In this document: positions 28,040-36,110 of the stretch, in pieces | How the letters are laid out: each line of letters begins with the position of its first letter | Position numbering within the stretch: the stretch's first letter is position 1 | NCBI RefSeq assembly: GCF_002763455.1 | Contig: NZ_NIXK01000002.1 | Coordinates: 248,001-312,000 of the forward strand | DNA: 64,000 nt | Direction: 5' to 3' | Source: Lentibacillus sediminis | Lineage (GTDB): Bacteria > Bacillota > Bacilli > Bacillales > Amphibacillaceae | Translations under genes and position numbers: made by a program | Notes under the pieces: generated by a model | What the model was told of the DNA's origin: nothing | Databases searched by the model: none | What the model saw: the letters and a program-made list of their open reading frames with translations, nothing else

Positions 28040-30748
28040 TTATGCACCGACTTTATTGCGGAGTACCATTTGCAAAATACCGCCATGGCGATAGTAATCC
28101 ACTTCCACCTCACTATCAAAGCGTGCGGTGACTTCAAACTCTGTCGTTTTTCCGTCTTCCCCGACTGCAGTCACCTTGAGTGAATCACCCGGGCGGACGG
28201 TTTCATCGATTTCCACGTTAAATGTCTCTTTTCCGTCTAAACCAAGTTTATCAGCACTCTCTCCCGGTTTGAACTGCAACGGGAGCACTCCCATCATGAC
28301 GAGGTTGGAACGGTGAATCCGTTCAAAACTCTCGGCAATAACGGTTTTAATGCCCAAGAGATTCGTACCTTTGGCTGCCCAGTCGCGGGAGGATCCCATT
28401 CCATAATCCTTACCGCCCATTACGAGCAGTCCTGTACCATCCTGCTGATATTTCATTGCCGCATCATAAATTGGCATAACATCGCCAGTCGGCCAATAAG
28501 TGGTATAGCCGCCTTCTGTACCAGGAGCCAGCAGGTTGCGGATACGGATGTTGGCAAATGTGCCGCGCATCATAATCTCATGATTACCGCGTCGTGAGCC
28601 GTAGGAATTGAAGTTCCGTGGTGAAACTCCTTTATCCTGTAAATGCTGACCTGCAGGCATATCTTTGGCAATCGCCCCAGCCGGAGAAATATGGTCAGTC
28701 GTTACGGAATCGCCGAATTTGCCAATCGCGCGCAAGTTCTCCAGGGAATTAACCGCACCAGCTTCTTTTGCCAGACCTTCAAAGAACGGCGGGTTCTGGA
28801 TATAGGTGGAATCGTCATCCCAGCTAAACAACGGCTCATCCGTTGTGTCGATTTCGTTCCATCTTTCATTGGAGTGGAAGACATTTTCATATTCTTTGCG
28901 GAAGATTTCCGGTGTAACTACGCCATCGACCGCTTCTTTGATTTCCGTCATTGCCGGCCAAATATCGTTCATAAACACTGGCTTGCCATCTTTATCTGTG
29001 CCCAGCGGATCTTTGGTAAGATCAATATCCACCGTACCTGCCAGAGCATAAGCAACAACCAGCGGCGGTGAGGCAAGGTAGTTAGCTTGGACCAGAGGAT
29101 GGATTCTTCCTTCAAAATTCCGGTTCCCGGACAGCACCGATGAAACGGTCAAATTATTGTCGGCAATCGCCTGCTCAATTTCCGGACGCAACGGACCGGA
29201 GTTGCCGATGCATGTGGTACAGCCATAGCCTACCAGGTTAAAGCCGAGCTGATCCAAATACGGGGTAAGTCCGGCATCATCCAGATATCGTGTTACAACT
29301 TTTGAACCCGGCGCCAGAGATGTTTTTACATAGTCCGGAACGCTTAGTCCTTTGTCAATCGCATTTTTGGCCAGTAAACCTGCTCCGAGCATGACATACG
29401 GATTCGACGTATTGGTACAGGATGTAATAGCTGCAATTGCCAGGGATCCTGTTTTCATGACAGACTCACTGCCATTTGGATGTTCCACGGTAACTTCTTT
29501 ATCAAATTCGGATTTGTCCAGTCCGAATCCCTGGTTACCCTCGGGAGCAGTGATTGCTTTATTGAATTCTTTTTGCATATTGGATAGCGCGATCAAATCC
29601 TGCGGGCGTTTTGGCCCGGAAAGATTCGGCTCCAGTTCGGAAAGATTAATTTCCACCAGCTCGGTATATTCCGGATCCGGCTGTTCGGAGGAATACCAGA
29701 GATCGTTTTCTTTACAATACTTCTCTACCAAATCAATTTGCTCATCGCTGCGGCCGGTTAGGCGCAGATAGTTCAATGCCTCTTGATCCACCGGGAAGAA
29801 TCCACAGGTAGCTCCATATTCCGGTGCCATATTGGAAATAGTGGCACGGTCAGCCAGCGGCATATCTGCCAGTCCGGGACCAAAATATTCGACAAATTTG
29901 CCGACAACTTTTTTCTCCCGCAGCACCTGGGTTACTTTCAGAGCGAGATCGGTTGCGGTTGTTCCGTTTGGAAAACTGCCGGTAAATTTAACCCCGATCA
30001 CTTCCGGTGCAGGCATATAAGATGGCTGTCCCAGCATGCCCGCTTCTGCTTCAATACCGCCGACACCCCAGCCAAGAACGCCAAGTCCGTTAATCATGGT
30101 AGTATGGGAATCGGTACCGACAAGCGTATCAGGAAAAGCATCAAATTCTCCGTCTTCATTTTCCAGTCCATGCACCACGTTAGCAATGTATTCAAGGTTT
30201 ACCTGATGGACGATACCTGTTGCCGGTGGAACGGCACGGTAATTATCAAATGCTTTTTGCGCCCAGTTCAGAAATTCATAGCGTTCAGCATTCCGCTCGA
30301 ATTCCAGATCCATGTTTGCTTTCAGGGCATTTGGTGTGCCATACTGATCGACCTGGACAGAGTGGTCAATAACCAGATCAACCGGCACTTCCGGATTGAT
30401 TTTATTCGGCTCGCCGCCCATATCAACCATTGCCTTTCTGAGTGACGCAAGGTCAACAACTGCCGGAACACCGGTGAAGTCCTGCAGAATAACCCGTGAA
30501 GGCTTGAACGGCACATCTGCTGTCTTTTCACATTTGCCCCATTCGGCAAGTGCCTCAACATGTTCATCTTTAATCTGCCGGCCATCATGCTGCCGGAGAA
30601 GTGATTCCAGCAGGACTCTGACAGAAAAAGGCAGGCGTGATACTGTACCCAAACCCGCTTCTTCCAAAGATTTCAAACGATAGTAATTGTAGGTTTTTCC
30701 ATTTGATTCAAACTCACTTTTTGCATTGAATGCATTGGTCTTCCCCAT
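28040..30748 (-). CDS. acnA: Aconitate hydratase (aconitase)
   Basis: TCA-cycle enzyme that interconverts citrate and isocitrate (citB in B. subtilis), 902 residues. Cluster and substrate residues lie in [14 protein letters not shown] and [14 protein letters not shown]; these provide the three Cys ligands of the [4Fe-4S] cluster. The swivelling C-terminal domain has [14 protein letters not shown]. Bacterial and mammalian IRP-like aconitases of this A type can also bind RNA when apo. AGAAAGGGG is the ribosome site. The leader contains promoter and possible CcpC/CcpA sites. Its expression is expected to be sensitive to carbon source and iron. Confidence 0.96.
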   Translation of the reverse strand: MGKTNAFNAKSEFESNGKTYNYYRLKSLEEAGLGTVSRLPFSVRVLLESLLRQHDGRQIKDEHVEALAEWGKCEKTADVPFKPSRVILQDFTGVPAVVDLASLRKAMVDMGGEPNKINPEVPVDLVIDHSVQVDQYGTPNALKANMDLEFERNAERYEFLNWAQKAFDNYRAVPPATGIVHQVNLEYIANVVHGLENEDGEFDAFPDTLVGTDSHTTMINGLGVLGWGVGGIEAEAGMLGQPSYMPAPEVIGVKFTGSFPNGTTATDLALKVTQVLREKKVVGKFVEYFGPGLADMPLADRATISNMAPEYGATCGFFPVDQEALNYLRLTGRSDEQIDLVEKYCKENDLWYSSEQPDPEYTELVEINLSELEPNLSGPKRPQDLIALSNMQKEFNKAITAPEGNQGFGLDKSEFDKEVTVEHPNGSESVMKTGSLAIAAITSCTNTSNPYVMLGAGLLAKNAIDKGLSVPDYVKTSLAPGSKVVTRYLDDAGLTPYLDQLGFNLVGYGCTTCIGNSGPLRPEIEQAIADNNLTVSSVLSGNRNFEGRIHPLVQANYLASPPLVVAYALAGTVDIDLTKDPLGTDKDGKPVFMNDIWPAMTEIKEAVDGVVTPEIFRKEYENVFHSNERWNEIDTTDEPLFSWDDDSTYIQNPPFFEGLAKEAGAVNSLENLRAIGKFGDSVTTDHISPAGAIAKDMPAGQHLQDKGVSPRNFNSYGSRRGNHEIMMRGTFANIRIRNLLAPGTEGGYTTYWPTGDVMPIYDAAMKYQQDGTGLLVMGGKDYGMGSSRDWAAKGTNLLGIKTVIAESFERIHRSNLVMMGVLPLQFKPGESADKLGLDGKETFNVEIDETVRPGDSLKVTAVGEDGKTTEFEVTARFDSEVEVDYYRHGGILQMVLRNKVGA

Positions 30749-30795
30749 TTAGACTGCCCCTTTCTCCATTCATCGTTTGCTTACATATCCCAGCG

Positions 30796-30871
30796 TGTAA
30801 ACGCCTGCAAACGACAATATCTTTCATGTTTCATAGGTTAATAGAAATTTATCTACAGTAACTATAGTATA
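30796..30871 (-). promoter_or_regulatory. Candidate acnA promoter region with CcpC-like and cre-like motifs
   Basis: Minus-strand -10 TATACT at 30866-30871 follows a partial -35 near GATTGTTTT. Downstream are ATAA-N7-TTAA (30838-30852), one base from the CcpC half-dyad pattern ATAA-N7-TTAT, and TGTAAACGCCTGCA (30796-30809), two mismatches from a cre site. B. subtilis citB is repressed by CcpC; transfer to this gene is inference. Confidence 0.35.
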
Positions 30872-30980
30872 CGAATCCGGGAAAGAAAACAATCGATTGA
30901 GCTATAACGTTATATATTAAAAACTTATGCGTTCTGATAATTTTTACTTATACACAGATGCAGAAACAGTCTCCGGTGGG

Positions 30981-32105
30981 TTATTTATTCTCTGGTAACG
31001 GAAAGCTGATGCGAAATGTGCTGCCTTTCACCTCATTCTGGAAAATTTCCATAACAGCATTATGACGATCCAGTATTTGCCTGGTAATCATGACTCCAAG
31101 GCCTGTCCCGTTCTGTTTCGTAGTAAAAAAGGGCTCGCCAAGTTTATTAATAATATCAGCAGGAATGCCAGCACCTTCATCGATAATCTCCAGTTCTACC
31201 GATTTTTCCAATGTTTTTGCACGGATAATGACTTTTCCTGTTTCTTCCATCGACTCGATTGCATTTTTTATAAGATTAATCAGAACCTGTTTAATTTGCG
31301 TTCGGTCGCCATATACATAACCGTCCTTGATTCCTTCTGTGTCGATGTCAATGTCATTTGCCTTAGCCTGCTGATGCAATAATACTTTAACATCATGAAC
31401 CATTTCTTCCAGAGACTGCCTGGTGAAATGTTCCGTTAACGGTTTGGAAATAAATAGTAGTTCAGAAGTGATCGTTTCCATTTTCTCAATTTCATCAAGC
31501 ATAATTTTATAATACTCCTCGCTACCTTTGATTCCTGCTTCCAGTAATTGCAGAAATCCTTTCATCGAGGTCAATGGGTTGCGAATTTCATGAGCAATCC
31601 CTGCAGCAAGCTGGCCTGCCACAGACATCTTTTCATAGTGAATCATCATTTCATTTGTTTCCGCCTGGGCAGACACATCTTTTATTATTGAAATGTAAAA
31701 TAACTGGCCGCTGGTTTTATCCTGCATCAGGGCGATCGTGCATTCCGAGTCAATATATTTACCCTGTTCGTTTAAAATTCGTAAGCTGAATTCCTGACTC
31801 ATATTGACATTCTGACCAAGGCTTTTTTTAATTCTGGCGATATCTTCTGGTGGAATAAGCTCATACCAATTCAGTGAAATGAAATCCGCGGGTGCATATC
31901 CCAGTATTCGCTGAATGGTATCTGAGATATACAGTGCCTGTCCTTCCTGGTCCCAAACAATGATGATATCGTTCTGATTGTTCCCGATCCAGGTAAGCAT
32001 ATGGGGAGGCAGACTGGCTAAGTCGGTTAACATTCTCTGTTCCTTAATAACGTCTGAAAGTACAGCAGCTTGATTTTTGTTTTGCTCCAATTCATCAGAT
32101 CCCAT
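30981..32105 (-). CDS. Soluble PAS-domain sensor histidine kinase (sporulation kinase-like)
   Basis: 374 residues with no membrane helix. One PAS domain spans about 44-145 (IIIVWDQEGQALYIS, YISIIKDVSAQ). The HisKA domain has the phospho-acceptor H172 in GIAHEIRNPLTS. The HATPase domain has N-box NLIKNAIES, G1 DEGAGIP, F-box FFTTK and G2 GTGLG. The layout is that of KinA/KinE-type kinases feeding the Spo0F-Spo0A phosphorelay. No response regulator is adjacent, so it is an orphan kinase, which supports that role. The start at 32105 has GGAGGG upstream. A near-consensus Spo0A box lies about 45 bp in front of the gene. Confidence 0.85.
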   Translation of the reverse strand: MGSDELEQNKNQAAVLSDVIKEQRMLTDLASLPPHMLTWIGNNQNDIIIVWDQEGQALYISDTIQRILGYAPADFISLNWYELIPPEDIARIKKSLGQNVNMSQEFSLRILNEQGKYIDSECTIALMQDKTSGQLFYISIIKDVSAQAETNEMMIHYEKMSVAGQLAAGIAHEIRNPLTSMKGFLQLLEAGIKGSEEYYKIMLDEIEKMETITSELLFISKPLTEHFTRQSLEEMVHDVKVLLHQQAKANDIDIDTEGIKDGYVYGDRTQIKQVLINLIKNAIESMEETGKVIIRAKTLEKSVELEIIDEGAGIPADIINKLGEPFFTTKQNGTGLGVMITRQILDRHNAVMEIFQNEVKGSTFRISFPLPENK

Positions 32106-32146
32106 TACATTCCCTCCATCCTGCTCACACAAATAAGCTTTTTTAA

Positions 32147-32153
32147 ATCGACA
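32147..32153 (-). promoter_or_regulatory. Possible Spo0A box upstream of the PAS kinase
   Basis: On the minus strand TTTGTCGATT contains TGTCGAT, one base from the 0A core TGTCGAA, placed 42 nt before the kinase start. Confidence 0.25.
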
Positions 32154-32360
32154 AATCCTCTTCTCTTTTTCATCTTATGATGGTCTATTATGTAATATGT
32201 TGCTTGTCTGTCAGCCAAATTCCAACTATAATGTAACTATAAACAGTCACGGACCAGCATCATGACAACGTTCAATTATTAGTAATATTACTATAAAAAT
32301 ACCAGAAAATAAATTGTTTTATAATTAAAAGCAACTATTTTGACGGAAACAGGTGAAAAC

Positions 32361-32849
32361 ATGGGTGGACTCGTTGATTATTTCATCATATTATGGGGAT
32401 TTTTCATGATTGCTTTTATGGCGGTCGGCGGATTTTTTATGTTTCGCAAATTCCTTAAACAGCTGCCAAAAGAAGATGGCAAATCAGTGATGGACTGGGA
32501 AAAGCATTATATGGAAAAAACAAAGCATATGTGGGAAAAGAATGAAAAGGCATTGCTGGAAGAACTAATCTCTCCTGTCCCGGAACTGTTTAGAGATGTG
32601 GCCAGACACAAAATTGCAAGCAAAGTCGGTGAGGTTGCTTTGCAGAAAAAGGAGGAAAAGGTCACCCAGGATACACTAATTGAAGGTTATATCATCGCCA
32701 CACCGAAACGTGACCATAAGTTTCTCCGGAAAAAGTTAGCACAGAAAAATATTGACGTCGCTCCATATGAACCGTTTTTCGCCAAATCCAAGGAAGATTA
32801 TACAGAAGGATGGCAAAAGCAATACCGGCGGCGGCAGAAACATTCATAA
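32361..32849 (+). CDS. yneK: DUF2621 membrane protein YneK
   Basis: A 162-residue protein with one N-terminal membrane helix (about 5-27: FIILWGFFMIAFMAVGGFF). A basic cytoplasmic domain follows (DWEKHYMEKTKHMWEKNEK, RDHKFLRKKLAQKNIDV). It matches the DUF2621 family, present in spore-forming bacilli near ccdC and aconitase; function unknown. The ATG at 32361 has AGGTGA a few bases upstream; a TTG seven codons earlier has none. It is the only plus-strand gene in this stretch and converges with ccdC through a shared hairpin. Confidence 0.82.
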   Translation: MGGLVDYFIILWGFFMIAFMAVGGFFMFRKFLKQLPKEDGKSVMDWEKHYMEKTKHMWEKNEKALLEELISPVPELFRDVARHKIASKVGEVALQKKEEKVTQDTLIEGYIIATPKRDHKFLRKKLAQKNIDVAPYEPFFAKSKEDYTEGWQKQYRRRQKHS

Positions 32850-32850
32850 C

Positions 32851-32889
32851 AAAAAGCGCCGCGACCCCTAATTGGTCTGGCGCATTTTT
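32851..32889. terminator. Terminator of yneK overlapping the 3' end of ccdC
   Basis: AAAAAGCGCC (32851-32860) pairs with GGCGCATTTTTT (32878-32889). The distal arm lies inside the last codons of ccdC, so the hairpin serves convergent genes in little space. Confidence 0.75.
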
Positions 32890-33356
32890 TTAAATTTCAG
32901 CTGTTTTTCCAGCTGCAGATATTGGAGCAGCATCACAATTCTCCATGTGGCTATCATACTGAAAGCGAGAATAAAAAACATTCCGCTCGTCTCCCCAAAA
33001 GAGATGGAGCTTCCGATAGCCAGCTTAAAGGCAACCCGGAAAAGCAAAAGGCCCACCAGTATAACACCAAACCACTTCGATGGAACGAGATAAATTTCTT
33101 GCTCCTGGATTTTTATACGGGACGTTTTAATCAAAAAAAAGGAACAAACCAGCCCGACCGCCGCTGCTTCAAAAAGTTGAATGACATTAATCTGAAACAC
33201 CGGAAAAACAAACATCAGCGCCCCTGTACTCATAAATAGAGGCGGCAGCACTATTTTTTTGACAGAAGCGGGTTTTTTTGCAGCCCGCAGCCGGATCACA
33301 ATCATCGCCGCCGCCATACAGGCAGCAACAGTCGTCGACAGCACTAACCAGAACAT
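32868..33356 (-). CDS. ccdC: Cytochrome c biogenesis-associated membrane protein CcdC
   Basis: Membrane protein of 162 residues with four or five helices, of the DUF1453/CcdC family. Landmarks are VVLPPLFMSTGALMF-like hydrophobic segments, KIQEQEIYLVPSKWFGVIL and the C-terminal WRIVMLLQYLQLEKQLKFKK. In B. subtilis it is cotranscribed with ccdA and has a genetically inferred, non-essential link to cytochrome c maturation. Start ATG at 33356; the ribosome-binding site is weak (AGAAAGAG). It lies 26 bp after the MrpB-like gene. Confidence 0.82.
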   Translation of the reverse strand: MFWLVLSTTVAACMAAAMIVIRLRAAKKPASVKKIVLPPLFMSTGALMFVFPVFQINVIQLFEAAAVGLVCSFFLIKTSRIKIQEQEIYLVPSKWFGVILVGLLLFRVAFKLAIGSSISFGETSGMFFILAFSMIATWRIVMLLQYLQLEKQLKFKKMRQTN

Positions 33357-33382
33357 CAAAAATCACTCTTTCTCCCGCCGGG

Positions 33383-33808
33383 TTACCGATCATTTGCAAT
33401 CGTCAGGATAATAGTCATTACCACCCCTACCACAGTTAAGTAAACCCCTACATCAAAAAGCATCGCTGTGGCCAGTTCAATTTCACCAAAAATCGGGAAG
33501 GTGAAATAGCCAAAGGTGTGAGATAAAAACGGCTGATTAAAAATAAAGGAGCCAACCCCCGTTCCTACAGCTACAGCCAAACCAATCGGCACAAGAGTTG
33601 TAAAGTTAATCGGAATCATTTTCTCCACAGCTTCCGTCCCATACGCCATATACATCAAAAGTACTGCTCCAGCCGTCAGCAGACCGCCGACAAAACCGCC
33701 ACCTGGGGCGTTATGACCGGCAATCAATAGATAGATGGCAAAGCCGAGCATCATAAATGCAATTAAGGATGTTGTCGTACGCAATATCAGATCATTTGTT
33801 TTATACAT
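33383..33808 (-). CDS. Orphan MrpB/MnhB-like subunit of Na+/H+ antiporter type
   Basis: A 141-residue membrane protein with four helices. The MnhB-family core is clear: LLIAGHNAPGGGFVGGLLTAGA, MYMAYGTEAVE, and a C-terminal LFDVGVYLTVVGVVMTIIL. Normally MrpB works inside the six- or seven-gene Mrp complex (A-G) that exchanges Na+ for H+; none of the other subunits is here. GAGGTGAG precedes the ATG. It lies between ccdA and ccdC, at the position where B. subtilis has the response-regulator-like ccdB (yneI). Whether it joins an Mrp complex encoded elsewhere or has its own role is open. Confidence 0.85.
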   Translation of the reverse strand: MYKTNDLILRTTTSLIAFMMLGFAIYLLIAGHNAPGGGFVGGLLTAGAVLLMYMAYGTEAVEKMIPINFTTLVPIGLAVAVGTGVGSFIFNQPFLSHTFGYFTFPIFGEIELATAMLFDVGVYLTVVGVVMTIILTIANDR

Positions 33809-33863
33809 AAATCGCTCACCTCTTAACTACTACCATAATAGTATAATGTGGCACAAAAATCCA

Positions 33864-34568
33864 TTAAAATCCGTAAAAACCGAACCAGCCAGCTAGAAAT
33901 GCCGTGATTTTTGTCGTCCAGTCAAAAAACAGTGCAACCCCCATGACAATCATAAGATAGCCGCCAATTTTCACAATGCGGCCACTGTACCGCTTAAACC
34001 AGGTAAGCTTCCCGATGAAAAAGGCCAGAAGCAGGAAGGGTACGGAAAAACCCAGTATGTAACTGATCATCATGACAAGCCCGATTTCCGGATTATTTGC
34101 TGCAAGTGACAGCACAATCGCCAGGATCGGCCCTGTACAAGGCGTCCATCCCAGTGAAAAGGCTGTACCGATCAGGAAGGAGCCAAAAAACCCGGCAGGC
34201 CGGTTCTTAAACCGGATTTGTCTGTCTTTCATCAGAAATTCAAAGTTAAGAATTCCAACAATCACCAATCCAAAAAATATAATTAATATTGCGCCAATCT
34301 GACGGATAAGATCCTGATAAGTCATTAGAAACTCGGAAATCATCGTGGTGGTAAATCCGATCATAATAAAAATACTGGAAAATCCAAGCAGGAAATAAAT
34401 AGTATGCAGCAGTGCCCGTTTGTTCAGCCTGCTGTTTGCCTCATTGATTTCACTGACACTCATTCCGGTAATATACGATAAGAAGGCTGGATACAAAGGC
34501 AGCACACATGGTGATACAAATGAAAGGAATCCAGCACCGAATGCAAGAAAAATATTGATTTCTTCCAA
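33864..34568 (-). CDS. ccdA: Cytochrome c maturation thiol-disulfide transporter CcdA
   Basis: A six-helix DsbD-like membrane protein (234 residues) that carries reducing equivalents from cytoplasmic thioredoxin to the outer face, for ResA-type proteins, cytochrome c and spore functions. The two redox cysteines sit in FVSPCVLPLYP (helix 1) and GWTPCTGP (helix 4). The start is TTG at 34568, with AGAGGAGG 7 nt upstream; the longer reading frame lacks a ribosome-binding site and adds a charged tail before helix 1. It is the first gene of a ccdA / mrpB-like / ccdC set. Confidence 0.92.
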   Translation of the reverse strand: MEEINIFLAFGAGFLSFVSPCVLPLYPAFLSYITGMSVSEINEANSRLNKRALLHTIYFLLGFSSIFIMIGFTTTMISEFLMTYQDLIRQIGAILIIFFGLVIVGILNFEFLMKDRQIRFKNRPAGFFGSFLIGTAFSLGWTPCTGPILAIVLSLAANNPEIGLVMMISYILGFSVPFLLLAFFIGKLTWFKRYSGRIVKIGGYLMIVMGVALFFDWTTKITAFLAGWFGFYGF

Positions 34569-34704
34569 GTTGATCCTCCTCTGGCATTTGAGCATACGCT
34601 TTCTTCATTTTAACAGAGAAACTGCCAAATCATGCACTGAAGAAATGACAATCCCCCGAATTTTTCTGCAGGTCCAGCAAACATTCTAAATTTCCATTAA
34701 AAAC

Positions 34705-34737
34705 ACCCCTTGCCGGACATATCAATAAGCAAGGGGT
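34705..34737 (-). terminator. Terminator downstream of yneF
   Basis: ACCCCTTGC (minus) and GCAAGGGGT arms at 34729-34737 and 34705-34713, followed by GTTTTTAAT on the minus strand. The remainder of 34569-34770 shows no gene. Confidence 0.82.
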
Positions 34738-34770
34738 ATTGTGCGATTGTTTGAATGAATGATGGCTTGT

Positions 34771-34992
34771 CTACTTTCCAGTCTGATTATTCATTGCACG
34801 CATCATTTGATTGATTTTCTTCTGTGATGGTTTTTGCCCCATCTGCATCATTAATGTACGAAGCATTTGCTCATTAATAGGCGGGTTCTTTTTCAAGTAA
34901 TTCATCATATATTTTCTGGCAATGAAAAATCCAAGAGCAACCCCGGCAATTAATGCTGCAATAGCAATTAAAACGACCCAAATCGTGCCCAT
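34771..34992 (-). CDS. yneF: UPF0154 small membrane protein YneF
   Basis: A 73-residue protein with one N-terminal transmembrane helix (about 4-24, [19 protein letters not shown]) followed by [20 protein letters not shown], the signature of the UPF0154 family. The cytoplasmic tail is rich in Met, Gln and Lys. It is widely conserved in Bacilli and Mycoplasmas; function unknown. AAGGAGG is well placed. Confidence 0.9.
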   Translation of the reverse strand: MGTIWVVLIAIAALIAGVALGFFIARKYMMNYLKKNPPINEQMLRTLMMQMGQKPSQKKINQMMRAMNNQTGK

Positions 34993-35036
34993 GTAACGCT
35001 TTCCTCCTTCATGTTGTCTCTATACAGTATAGTAAA

Positions 35037-35492
35037 TTAATGATAAGAATACAATACATGCTGCCGCTCTTTCCATGCGCCGGGCAGCGGGGAAGTCCAG
35101 CCGTAATTTTCGATCGTATTTCCAGTGATAAAAAAGACCGGCTGAAATGCGCGCAATGCTGGAAATAGCAACTCTTCAGCGTCCTGTAATGTATTACAAC
35201 GAAATTTTATCTGCTTTTCGCCGACTTGTAAAGAAATAGCTCTATCATCCTTTTGCAGATCAATAAATGGGCCGTTTATTTTTATGGTGATCTGCTGTTC
35301 GGATAAATAAAAATTACGGGCAATAAACAGGTCCGGTGGAAACGGATGGGTAATATAGTTAAACTGAGCTTTCACGTCTTCCCGTTCCGGAGCAGACTGA
35401 TACAGTTTTATAAACCGGTACAATAACCCGCTCTTATGGAAATAACGTGCTGCTACTTCAGGTTTGATCCAAAAAATAGAATACTCATACAT
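35037..35492 (-). CDS. sirA: Sporulation inhibitor of replication SirA
   Basis: A 151-residue protein matching SirA (YneE) in position (between yneF and tkt) and character: MYEYSIFWIKPEVAARYFH at the N-terminus, YITHPFPPDLF in the middle and a beta-rich C-terminus. In B. subtilis SirA is made under Spo0A-P control and binds domain I of DnaA to block new rounds of replication during sporulation. The start at 35492 is supported by AAAAGGAG; the frame stays open upstream into the promoter. An upstream perfect 0A-box core reinforces the identification. Sequence conservation in this family is modest, so the call leans on context. Confidence 0.78.
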   Translation of the reverse strand: MYEYSIFWIKPEVAARYFHKSGLLYRFIKLYQSAPEREDVKAQFNYITHPFPPDLFIARNFYLSEQQITIKINGPFIDLQKDDRAISLQVGEKQIKFRCNTLQDAEELLFPALRAFQPVFFITGNTIENYGWTSPLPGAWKERQHVLYSYH

Positions 35493-35517
35493 GGTCCGCC
35501 AGCTCCTTTTACCCTCC

Positions 35518-35582
35518 ATTATACGTATTCTTTTCAAGAAACATGTCAATTCATCGCGCGCAGATCCACTAGTTTTGTCGAA
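35518..35582 (-). promoter_or_regulatory. sirA promoter with Spo0A box
   Basis: Minus-strand TTGACA (35544-35549), 20 nt, TATAAT (35518-35523). A perfect 0A core TTCGACA (plus-strand TGTCGAA, 35576-35582) lies about 27 bp upstream of the -35. The long spacer recalls Spo0A-dependent SigA promoters such as spoIIG. A weaker 0A-like TGTCATT is at 35604-35610. Confidence 0.65.
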
Positions 35583-35679
35583 CACAGAAAAATTCCCATG
35601 TTTTGTCATTCTGATAGACAATATGTATTCTTAAAGAAATTCTTTATTCCTAAGTTTTGATGCATATGCAGTTGATGGA

Positions 35680-35826
35680 AACTGCGACAGAGTGCTCGTT
35701 GATTTCCGCTACGGGCATCCGCTTTCCGCGGGAAGCTGCCGAGCCCCCTTGTGAGATGAGCACTTCGGGGTCTCGCCTAGGCTTTTCTTCCCGCAGGAGT
35801 CGGATGCCCGTAGCTCCAATCAACCA
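35680..35826. repeat. Palindromic repeat copy A (reverse orientation)
   Basis: Element of about 130 bp folding as nested stems: TACGGGCATCCG (35710-35721) with CGGATGCCCGTA (35801-35812), GCGGGAAG (35728-35735) with CTTCCCGC (35787-35794), and GAGCCCC with GGGGTCTC around the centre. It belongs to the same family as copies B, C and D. No gene is present between the sirA promoter and the tkt terminator. Confidence 0.8.
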
Positions 35827-35883
35827 TCAACAAAGTGAATAGCTGTTATAGTTATAAATGTGAGAAAGTTGCAAAGCACATTC

Positions 35884-36023
35884 TCAGCAGAGGAAATACC
35901 CCGAGACTCCTGCGGGAGGAATGGCATCGGTGAGACCCCTCAAGCGGAGACAGCGCGAGGAGGCTCACCAGCCACCCGCGGAAAGCGAGGGGTATTTCCG
36001 GAGCGGTGGATTAGTTCGCAGTT
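35884..36023. repeat. Palindromic repeat copy B (forward orientation)
   Basis: Outer arms GGAAATACCCC (35892-35902) and GGGGTATTTCC (35989-35999) are perfect. They are followed inward by GAGACTCCTGCGGGA, GGTGAGACCCC and its partner GAGGCTCACC, and CCCGCGGAAAGCG. It lies about 80 bp from copy A in the opposite orientation. A GTTCGCAGT motif (36014-36022) mirrors ACTGCGAC (35681-35688) outside copy A. Confidence 0.82.
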
Positions 36024-36061
36024 TAAAAATATTGTGATAAACAGCACTCTATTAGAAAAAG

Positions 36062-36106
36062 ACTAAAAAAAGAAAGGATGGCACCTTAGTACTGGCGCCA
36101 TCCTTT
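36062..36106 (-). terminator. Terminator downstream of tkt
   Basis: AAAGGATGGCGCC (minus) pairs with GGTGCCATCCTTT, followed by CTTTTTTTAG. Strong intrinsic terminator. Confidence 0.88.
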
Positions 36107-36110
36107 TTTC

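Noticed and set aside
34569-34770. Small gene between ccdA and yneF
   Set aside because: Only short frames without ribosome-binding sites; the region contains the yneF terminator and probably the ccdA promoter.
35680-36023. CRISPR array
   Set aside because: Copies are long palindromes in inverted orientation, not short direct repeats with regular spacers, and no cas genes are present.
35657-36066. Reading frames through repeat copies A and B
   Set aside because: The frames read the palindromic repeats; similar frames occur in copies C and D only because the DNA is repeated. No ribosome-binding site.
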